Positions 16,692-24,423 of a DNA stretch of 64,000 bases are shown one piece after another. Below the pieces are notes generated by a model. The model had not been told where the DNA came from. It worked only from the letters and a program-made list of their open reading frames with translations, and ran no database searches. Location: NCBI RefSeq assembly GCF_020991065.1, contig NZ_CP087710.1, positions 1,860,001 to 1,924,000 of the forward strand, given 5' to 3'. A program made the translations under genes and the position numbers. This DNA comes from Nocardioides okcheonensis (GTDB taxonomy: Bacteria > Actinomycetota > Actinomycetes > Propionibacteriales > Nocardioidaceae). Each line of letters begins with the position of its first letter. Positions within the stretch are counted from its first letter, which is position 1.

Positions 16692-16815
16692 GCCCGCCGG
16701 AGCGGGCGCGCCAGCACGGACGTACCCGGTCCTGGTGACGAGGTCGATCTCCACCAGGTCTCCACCCGGATCCGGGCGATCCCTGATGCACGCCGTCGGT
16801 CCGGACCGCTAGCGT
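16692..16815 (+). promoter_or_regulatory. Divergent intergenic region with hairpin and -10 of the ABC operon
   Basis: This lies within the 173-base gap between the secreted protein gene and the ABC operon. It holds a GCCCGC-CGGA-GCGGGC hairpin (16692-16707) and a TAGCGT hexamer (16810-16815). The hexamer ends seven bases before a GTG at 16823 and favours that start over a GTG at 16814 that overlaps it. Confidence 0.5.
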
Positions 16816-16822
16816 GGCCGAC

Positions 16823-17764
16823 GTGATGGGGGACTTCGCCGGACCGGTCGTGTCGACCGCAGGGCTGACCAAGCACTTCGGGACGGTCCACGCCCTGACC
16901 GACCTGACGGTCGAGGTCGGTGCGGGCGTGACGGGCCTCGTCGGCGCCAACGGGGCCGGCAAGTCGACGCTGATCAAGATCCTGCTCGGGCTGCTCGAGC
17001 CGACCAGCGGGCGGGCCACCGTGCTCGGCCACGACATCGAGCACGAGAGCCAGGAGATCCGCCGGCTCGTCGGCTACATGCCCGAGCACGACTGCCTGCC
17101 GCCCGACGTGAGCGCCAGCGAGTTCGTCGTCCACATGGCCCGGATGTCCGGGCTCGGCGCCTCCCCGGCGCGCGAGCGGGCCGCCGACGTGCTGCGCCAC
17201 GTCGGGCTCGAGGAGGAGCGCTACCGGCCGATGGGCGGCTACTCCACCGGCATGAAGCAGCGCGCCAAGCTCGCCCAGGCGCTGGTCCACGACCCGCGGC
17301 TGGTCTTCCTCGACGAGCCCACCAACGGCCTCGACCCGGCCGCCCGGTCCGACATGCTGCGCCTCGTCAAGCGCATCGGCAGCGACTTCGGCATCGCCGT
17401 CCTCGTCACCTCCCACCTCCTCGGCGAGCTCGAGCGGGTGAGCGACCACGTCATCGTCCTCGACGGCGGCCACCTGCTGCGCTCGAGCGCCACCGGAGAC
17501 TTCCTGCGCAACACCGGCAGCCTGCTGGTCGAGGTCGTCGGCACCGAGACCCAGCGCGACCAGCTCGGCGAGGCGCTCGCCCAGCGCGGCCTCACCTGCC
17601 GCCCGCGAGGCACGATGGTCGCCGTCGACCCGCCGCCGCCGGACGTCGCCGCCCACGACCTGATCCGCGACGTCGCCGCCGACCTCGGCCTCGGGCTGAT
17701 GCGGCTCGAGCCCGACCGCGGCCACCTCGAGGACGTCTTCATGGAGGGCGGCGCCCGTGCCTGA
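16823..17764 (+). CDS. ABC transporter ATP-binding protein
   Basis: The 313-residue product is an export-type (NatA/CcmA-like) ATPase with Walker A GANGAGKST, signature YSTGMKQR, Walker B LVFLDEPTNGLD and a His switch in VTSHLL. It is the first of four genes (ATPase, permease, ATPase, permease) joined by overlaps, so two half-transporters may form one complex or two related exporters. The substrate is unknown; families of this type handle lipids, drugs or antibiotics. The first residues are ambiguous (GTG 16823 or ATG 16826). Confidence 0.93.
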   Translation: MMGDFAGPVVSTAGLTKHFGTVHALTDLTVEVGAGVTGLVGANGAGKSTLIKILLGLLEPTSGRATVLGHDIEHESQEIRRLVGYMPEHDCLPPDVSASEFVVHMARMSGLGASPARERAADVLRHVGLEEERYRPMGGYSTGMKQRAKLAQALVHDPRLVFLDEPTNGLDPAARSDMLRLVKRIGSDFGIAVLVTSHLLGELERVSDHVIVLDGGHLLRSSATGDFLRNTGSLLVEVVGTETQRDQLGEALAQRGLTCRPRGTMVAVDPPPPDVAAHDLIRDVAADLGLGLMRLEPDRGHLEDVFMEGGARA

Positions 17765-18634
17765 GTCCACCACCCGCGGGGTCATCCACGACCTCGGCTA
17801 CCGCCACTTCGAGGGCACCCGCGAGGGCACCGCCACCATCGCCCGGACCCTCTTCCTCACCGGACTGCGCCACACCTACGGCCTCGGCCGCTCCGGGAAG
17901 TCGAAGGTGATGCCGTTCCTCCTGCTCGCCATGGCCACCCTGCCGGCGCTGATCGTCGTCGGCGTGGTGGTGCTGACCGGCCTGGGCAACCTCCCGGTCT
18001 CCTACGCCAGCTACACCTCCCAGGTGCAGCTGCTGATCAGCCTCTTCGCCGCCGCGCAGGCGCCCGTGCTGTTCTCGCGCGACCTGCGGCACCGCTCGAT
18101 CGTGCTCTACCTCGCCCGGCCGCTGTCCGCCCCGCTCTTCGCGCTGGTGCGCTTCGCCTCGCTCGCCGCCTCGCTGCTGCTGTTCATGTGGCTCTCGACG
18201 TTCGTGCTCTACATCGGGGCGCTGCTCTCGGGGCTCGACCGCAGCGACGAGACCGAGGACCTCCTCAAGGCGCTCGTGCTGCAGGTGATGCTGGCACTGC
18301 TGCTCGCGGGCGTCACCGGCCTGATCTCGTCGGTGTCCCTGCGCCGCGGCTTCGCCGTGGTGGGGTCGGTGCTCGCCCTCGTGGTGCTCGCCGGCGTGGT
18401 CGCCTCGGTCCAGGCCATCTCCTCGGCCCGCGACTCCGACGGCGTCGGGGTGGCCGCGGGCCTGTTCTCGCCGTGGTCGCTCTACGGCGGTCTCGGCGAC
18501 GCCTGGGACGCGGGCGTCGCCGGCTTCACGCCGCCGGAGGGGGCGTGGGTCCCGGTCTACGCCCTGGTCGCCGTCGTCCTCGTGGCCGCGTGCGTGCTCG
18601 GCCTGGTCGCCCGCTTCCGGAAGGTGGGGTCGCG

Positions 18635-18638
<4 letters not shown>
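17757..18638 (+). CDS. ABC transporter permease (ABC-2 type)
   Basis: The 293-residue protein has about six membrane helices, including MPFLLLAMATLPALIVVGVV, one around LASLAASLLLFMWLSTFVLY and a last one at YALVAVVLVAACVLGLV. The GTG start overlaps the end of the ATPase gene by 8 bases. It supplies the membrane path for the ATPase at 16823-17764. Confidence 0.88.
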
Positions 18639-19542
<904 letters not shown>

Positions 19543-19546
<4 letters not shown>

Positions 19547-20244
19547 TCAACGTCACGATCGCCAAGCTCGCCGCGCAGGCCCTGCTCGGCCGCCGGCGCT
19601 TCTTCCTGCTGCTCGCCTTCCCGGTGCTGCTGATCGGCCTCGTGGCCCTGATCGCGGCGCTCGCCGACGGAGACGCCGCCTACGACATCCTGCCCGGCCT
19701 GGGCTACCCGCTCGTGCTGCCGCTGGTCGCGATCCTGGCCGCGTCCTCCGTGCTGGGCCCGGAGGTCGACGACGGCTCGATCGTCTACCTCCTCGCCAAG
19801 CCGGTGAACCGCTACGGCGTCGCGCTCAGCAAGTGGCTGGTCGCGCTGGCCGCCACCCTCACGGCCGGCGCGCTGTCGATCCTGGTCGCCGCGCTCATCA
19901 CCGGCGACAGCACGCGGGCGGTGGCGCTGTTCGTCGGCGCCGTGGTCGCCGGCACGGCGTACTCCGCGCTCTTCGTCGCGATCTCTGCCGTCACCCGGCA
20001 CGCCGTGATCGCCTCGCTGATGTTCGTGCTGATCTGGGAGAGCCTGCTCGGCAACCTCTTCACCGGCGTCGCCTGGCTGAGCATCGGCCAGTGGGGCCTG
20101 CAGGTCGGCCACGCGGTCTCCTCCGACCTGCCCGACCCGACGAGCCTGCCCTACGCGATCGTCGCCAGCGCCCTCGTCACGGTGGTGGGCGTGTGGTTCG
20201 CCGGCGACCGGTTGCGGTCGTTCTCGCTCAAGGGCGAGGACTGA
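19543..20244 (+). CDS. ABC transporter permease (ABC-2 type, second)
   Basis: The 233-residue product has about six membrane helices and the ABC-2 permease feature EVDDGSIVYLLAKPVNR, which couples to the ATPase. It overlaps the second ATPase gene (ATGA) and ends the operon. A convergent gene follows after 9 bases, with no clear terminator between. Confidence 0.88.
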
Positions 20245-20253
20245 CCCGAGCGG

Positions 20254-21021
20254 CTAGCCCGCGCGGCGCGCCGCCGACGCTGCCGCCTCGCGCAGCAGGG
20301 CGGCGAGGTCCTCGCTGGCTGGGGGCGCGCCGGCCGCACCGACCGGGACCACCAGGTCACCCCCGCGTGCCCGGGTGCGCCACGGCCAGGGCGTGAGCGA
20401 ACGGTGCTCGACCCTGCCCGCCTCGACGGGCGCCACGTGCACGCTCCGCGACCAGGGTGTCACCGTCGCGACGTCGCGCAGTGGCACCTCGCTGCGCAGG
20501 CCGTGGTGCTCGGCCACGAGCCGGGTCGGCGTGAGCCACCAGCCGCCGGCGCGAGCGCGTCCCAGCACGGTCAGGACCGGGAAGCCCAGGAGGTAGGCGG
20601 CCGGCACCGCGGCCAGGACCGCCCACAGCCAGGTCTCCTCGACCGCGCCCACGACGCCCATCACCACGAGCCAGCCGCCGAGGAGCGTCAGCGCGGCCAG
20701 CCCCGCGAGGCGCACGCGCTCGAGCGGGTGCGGGTGGAACTGCGCGGGCTCACCGTCCAGGACCACGTCCCGGCGCACGTCCCGGCCCGCGCCACGGACG
20801 GAGCCCGTGGTCGCGGGCCGCGGGCGCACCGGCAGCACGGCGACGAACGAGAGCAGCACCACGACCCCGAGCACCACGAACAGCGACGCCCACACCACCC
20901 CGAACGACGACTCGGCGTCGAGCACGAGGCCGACGCCGATGGCCACCGAGCCGAGACCGGTGAGCAGGCCCAGGACGCGGACGACGGCTGCGGGCGGAGC
21001 GGGGGACGTCGGCTGGACCAC
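20254..21021 (-). CDS. Membrane protein, four helices with C-terminal soluble domain
   Basis: The product of about 255 residues has two N-terminal helices (VVRVLGLLTGLGSVAIGVGL and one around VWASLFVVLGVVVLLSFVAV) and two central ones. A C-terminal cytosolic region (WWLTPTRLVAEHHGLRSEVPLRDVATV) recalls bacterial PH-like domains. I prefer the GTG at 21021 because GACGAT ends six bases upstream; a longer form from 21063 is possible but its extra residues look like translated promoter. Function unknown. Confidence 0.65.
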   Translation of the reverse strand: MVQPTSPAPPAAVVRVLGLLTGLGSVAIGVGLVLDAESSFGVVWASLFVVLGVVVLLSFVAVLPVRPRPATTGSVRGAGRDVRRDVVLDGEPAQFHPHPLERVRLAGLAALTLLGGWLVVMGVVGAVEETWLWAVLAAVPAAYLLGFPVLTVLGRARAGGWWLTPTRLVAEHHGLRSEVPLRDVATVTPWSRSVHVAPVEAGRVEHRSLTPWPWRTRARGGDLVVPVGAAGAPPASEDLAALLREAAASAARRAG

Positions 21022-21098
21022 CCGACGATCGTCCCACCGAACCGGATGCCGACGCCGCCGCATCAGGTCGCAGCCACGATCCGCGACCCGCGTCGCAC

Positions 21099-21104
21099 TA
21101 TGGT
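21099..21104 (+). promoter_or_regulatory. -10 hexamer of ligC, leaderless geometry
   Basis: TATGGT ends six bases before the GTG at 21111. Confidence 0.6.
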
Positions 21105-21110
21105 CGTGCC

Positions 21111-22250
21111 GTGGACCTCCCCGTGATGCCGCCGGTGCAGCCGATGCTCGCCAAGAGCGTGAGTGGCGTGCCCGACCCCGCGAAGCACGGAGGCCTGAGC
21201 TTCGAGCCGAAGTGGGACGGCTTCCGCTGCCTGGTCTTCAAGGACGGCGACGAGGTCGAGCTCGCCAGCCGCAACACCAAGCCGCTGACGCGCTACTTCC
21301 CCGAGGTCGTCGAAGCCTGCCGGCGCCAGCTGCCCGACCGGGTCGTGCTCGACGGCGAGGTGTTCGTCGGGCTGCAGGGCCCGGACGGCTGGCGGCTGGA
21401 GTTCGAGACGCTGCAGGAGCGGATCCACCCCGCCGCGAGCCGCGTCGACAAGCTGTCGGTCGAGACGCCCGCCGGCTTCGTGGCCTTCGACCTGCTCGCC
21501 CTGGGCGACGAGTCCTACGTCGACCGGCCGTTCGCGGAGCGCCGGGCCGCGCTGGTCGACGCGCTCGCCGACCTCGACGGCACCGGCCCGTGCTTCCTGA
21601 CCCGCACCACCGAGGACCCGGCCGAGGCCGAGAGGTGGTTCTCCGAGTTCGAGGGCGCCGGGCTCGACGGCGTGGTCGCCAAGCCGCTCGGGGCGGCGTA
21701 CGAGCCGAACAAGCGCACCATGCTCAAGATCAAGCACGAGCGCACCGCCGACGTGGTGCTCGCGGGCTATCGCGAGCACAAGACCTCCACCCCCGACGAG
21801 CCGCTGATCGGCTCGCTGCTCCTCGGGTTGTACGACGACGACGGCGAGCTGCAGCACATCGGTGTCTCGGCCAGCTTCACCGCCGCGCGCCGCGCCGAGC
21901 TGTGGCACGAGCTGCAGCCGCTGGTCTGCGACATCGCCGACCACCCGTGGGGCCGCTGGCAGGAGTTCCTCACCGCCAACCCCGACCGGGTGCCCGGCAC
22001 CCAGAGCCGCTGGAGCGCGGGCAAGGACCTCGGGTTCACCGCGCTGCGCCCGGAGCGGGTGCTCGAGGTGAAGTACGACCACATGGAGGGCCGGCGCTTC
22101 CGCCACACCGCCCACTTCAAGCGCTGGCGCGACGACCGCGCTCCCGAGAGCTGCGGATACGGTCAGCTCGAGGAGCCCGCCGGCTACGACCTGACACGGA
22201 TCCTGAGCACCGACACCGCACGGACATCGACACCCGGAGGCGCACGATGA
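21111..22250 (+). CDS. ligC: ATP-dependent DNA ligase, LigC type
   Basis: The 379-residue product joins DNA nicks using ATP. Motif I is EPKWDGFR with Lys34 as the adenylated residue. Motifs follow at LDGEVFV, FVAFDLLAL, DGVVAKP and the motif V Lys in TMLKIKHER, with an OB-fold C-terminus. The length fits LigC rather than full LigD. A separate LigD-type polymerase lies 5.4 kb away, but no Ku gene is in the window. Backup ligation in base-excision or end-joining repair is the likely role. It overlaps the next gene (ATGA). Confidence 0.9.
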   Translation: MDLPVMPPVQPMLAKSVSGVPDPAKHGGLSFEPKWDGFRCLVFKDGDEVELASRNTKPLTRYFPEVVEACRRQLPDRVVLDGEVFVGLQGPDGWRLEFETLQERIHPAASRVDKLSVETPAGFVAFDLLALGDESYVDRPFAERRAALVDALADLDGTGPCFLTRTTEDPAEAERWFSEFEGAGLDGVVAKPLGAAYEPNKRTMLKIKHERTADVVLAGYREHKTSTPDEPLIGSLLLGLYDDDGELQHIGVSASFTAARRAELWHELQPLVCDIADHPWGRWQEFLTANPDRVPGTQSRWSAGKDLGFTALRPERVLEVKYDHMEGRRFRHTAHFKRWRDDRAPESCGYGQLEEPAGYDLTRILSTDTARTSTPGGAR

Positions 22251-22819
22251 GCGAGACCAACGACAGCATCCACGACGGACAGGGCACCTACGACGTGGTG
22301 CTGCTCGTCGAGCAGGCGCTCAGCGCCGCCGACGCCGCCCAGGTGCGCTCCCTGCACGAGGAGATCGAGGACGAGGTCGTCTACCACGTGCTGCTCCCGC
22401 TCGAGGACGCCGCGGCCCGGGTGGAGGCCTCGCTCGGCACCCTCGGCGCCGGCGACCTGATGGCCGCGCCCGCGCTGGCGATGAACGACGTCGACCTCGA
22501 GGCGCTGCGCCGCGAGTGCGAGGAGCACTCCACCAGCGACCTCGCCACCACGCTCGCGGCCCTCGAGGGCGCCGGCGGCACGGCGCGCGGCCTCGTGACC
22601 TCCGAGCCGCCCGTCGACGCGCTGGCCGCGATGGTCTCCCAGGTCGACGCGCGCGAGGCGATCATCCTCACCCGCCCCCACGTCGTCGCGGAGCTCTTCC
22701 ACCTCGACTGGACCTCCCGCGCCCGCCGCAAGCTCGGCGTCCCGGTCCTGCACCTCATCGAGCACGAGAACTTCGACGAGCAGGCCTCCGGCAAGGGCGA
22801 GGGCGTCACCGGCCTCTGA
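22247..22819 (+). CDS. Hypothetical protein, possible USP-like fold
   Basis: The 190-residue acidic protein starts inside the ligC stop (ATGA), so it is translated with the ligase. An alternating strand/helix pattern (TYDVVLLVEQ, EVVYHVLLPLED, EAIILTRPH) and the end TSRARRKLGVPVLHLIEHE suggest a Rossmann-like fold of the universal stress protein kind. I know no function. It ends eight bases before the large repeat array. Confidence 0.7.
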   Translation: MSETNDSIHDGQGTYDVVLLVEQALSAADAAQVRSLHEEIEDEVVYHVLLPLEDAAARVEASLGTLGAGDLMAAPALAMNDVDLEALRRECEEHSTSDLATTLAALEGAGGTARGLVTSEPPVDALAAMVSQVDAREAIILTRPHVVAELFHLDWTSRARRKLGVPVLHLIEHENFDEQASGKGEGVTGL

Positions 22820-22826
22820 CGACCCG

Positions 22827-23250
22827 GCGAGCGGACACTTCCTCGCGCTGCAACCCGGCGAGCGGACACTTCCTCGCGCTGCAACCCAGCGAGCGGGCAC
22901 TTCCTCGCGCTGCAACCCAGCGAGCGGGCACTTCCTCGCGCTGCAACCCGGCGAGCGGGCACTTCCTCGCGCTGCAACCCGGCGAGCGGGCACTTCCTCG
23001 CGCTGCAACCCGGCGAGCGGGCACTTCCTCGCGCTGCAACCCGGCGAGCGGGCACTTCCTCGCGCTGCAACCCGGCGAGCGGGCACTTCCTCGCGCTGCA
23101 ACCCGGCGAGCGGGCACTTCCTCGCGCTGCAACCCGGCGAGCGGGCACTTCCTCGCGCTGCAACCCAGCGCGAGGAAGTGCCCGGTCAACGCCCGCCAGC
23201 GCGAGGAAGTGCCCGGTCAACGCCCGCCAGCGCGAGGAAGTGCCCGGTCA
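22827..23250. repeat. Family A array: 11 direct plus 3 inverted 31-bp units
   Basis: This fills the longest gene-free stretch of the window (22820-23247). Eleven units starting GCGAGCGGGCAC (the first two GCGAGCGGACAC) begin every 31 bases from 22827 to 23137. Three inverted units (CAGCGCGAGGAAGTGCCC) follow at 23166, 23197 and 23228, also 31 bases apart. Each unit contains AGCGAG and CTCGCGCT as its own short inverted repeat. The last inverted unit contains the stop codon of the sulfotransferase gene. It lies between convergent genes and has no unique spacers, so it is not a CRISPR array. Confidence 0.95.
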
Positions 23251-24336
23251 GCGGCGGGTGAGGCGGCGTACGACGGCGCGGCGCAGGATGCCGGCGGCCT
23301 CGCGGCCGCCGACGGTGGGGGCCGCGGGGGTGCGCCGCGCCTGCTCGAGGTCGCGGCGCAGCTGCTGGACGGTGGCACGCTGGGCGTCGCGCGCCTCGCG
23401 GGCGGCGAGGGTGGACTCGGCCTTGGTGTGGTCGAAGGTGAGCGCGACGGCGTCGGCGTAGCGGGAGTTGTAGTCCTCGTGGATCCGGTCGAGCGCCATG
23501 AGGGTGTCGCGGTCCTTCGGCGAGGTCGTGAGCACGCCGAGCAGCCGCCAGACCTCCTCGGCCATCTCGCGCAGCCAGTCAGGGGTGCGAACATCGTCCC
23601 AGGTGAGCTGCGACTTGCGCATCGACGGCTCGATGAAGTCGTCGACCGCGTGGTGCTCCGTGGAGGTGAGGTCGGTGTTCAGCTCGATCTCGAGCTGCTC
23701 CTGGACCGGGGCCAGGGCGGCACGCCAGTCGGACAGCAGGTCGACGTACCGCACGAACGAGCGCTTGTAACCGCGCCCGGCCTGCTCGGTCAGCAGCGCG
23801 GCGTGCACCCAGCCGGCGACGTTGGAGGTCTCCTTGGTGAGCCGCAGCTCCTCGGACTGGCTGGAGAGGTACGCGATGTCGCGCGAGCCGACGACCTCGG
23901 CGGGGTGCCGCAGCGCGGTGAGCCAGCGCAGGTCGATGTCGAGGTCGTGGCTGGCGAGCTCCCAGGCGTGGGCGAACCAGAAGGCGTGCGGGTCCTTGAC
24001 GACGATCTGCGCGTCGCCGCGCTCGGGCGCCTCGAGCTGCCCGGCGAGCCACTCGCGCAGCTCGGCGGTCGGCTCGCCGGAGGCGAGGTAGTCGGCGACG
24101 AGCCCGACCGCGGCGGGCCGGCTGTCGATGTTGAACAGCGCGAGCTCGCGCAGGTGGCGCTTGTGGAAGTCGATGACCCACTGCGGCTCGTAGAACCCGC
24201 GCGGGTTGGTCTCCGACGCCTCGACCTCCGGCTGCGGGACGTGCAGCCCGAGCCGCTTCAGGGTGCCGGCGAGCGAGCTGGTGCCGCTGCGGCCGGACCC
24301 GGACACGAGGACGAGCGGGGTGGAGGTCGTCGGCAT
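23248..24336 (-). CDS. Sulfotransferase family protein
   Basis: The 362-residue product has a PAPS 5'-phosphosulfate loop SGSGRSGTSSL (residues 12-22) and a 3'-phosphate region around LRHPAEVVGSRD, with RYVDLLSDW further on. A C-terminal coiled-coil-like Arg/Glu-rich stretch (ESTLAAREARDAQRATVQQL) precedes a basic tail. It is divergent from the GT4-Stealth gene and probably sulfates a surface glycan or lipid made in part by that protein. The start is supported by a TAGGGT hexamer ending seven bases upstream. Confidence 0.85.
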   Translation of the reverse strand: MPTTSTPLVLVSGSGRSGTSSLAGTLKRLGLHVPQPEVEASETNPRGFYEPQWVIDFHKRHLRELALFNIDSRPAAVGLVADYLASGEPTAELREWLAGQLEAPERGDAQIVVKDPHAFWFAHAWELASHDLDIDLRWLTALRHPAEVVGSRDIAYLSSQSEELRLTKETSNVAGWVHAALLTEQAGRGYKRSFVRYVDLLSDWRAALAPVQEQLEIELNTDLTSTEHHAVDDFIEPSMRKSQLTWDDVRTPDWLREMAEEVWRLLGVLTTSPKDRDTLMALDRIHEDYNSRYADAVALTFDHTKAESTLAAREARDAQRATVQQLRRDLEQARRTPAAPTVGGREAAGILRRAVVRRLTRR

Positions 24337-24343
24337 GCGGGTC

Positions 24344-24374
24344 ACCCTATCCGCCGCGTGCCGGGCCCTAGGAT
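24344..24374. promoter_or_regulatory. Back-to-back divergent -10 hexamers
   Basis: On the minus strand TAGGGT (24344-24349) serves the sulfotransferase, with seven bases to its ATG. On the plus strand TAGGAT (24369-24374) could serve the GT4-Stealth gene, giving a leader of about 45 bases with GAGGA just ahead of the GTG. The two promoters are 19 bases apart, so the genes are likely co-regulated. Confidence 0.55.
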
Positions 24375-24423
24375 CGTGCCGACCGGCTCGGCGAGCACAG
24401 CAGTGGGACAGGACTGAGGACAC

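Noticed and set aside
22827..23250. CRISPR array
   Set aside because: The 31-bp units abut with no unique spacers, switch orientation, and no cas genes are near.
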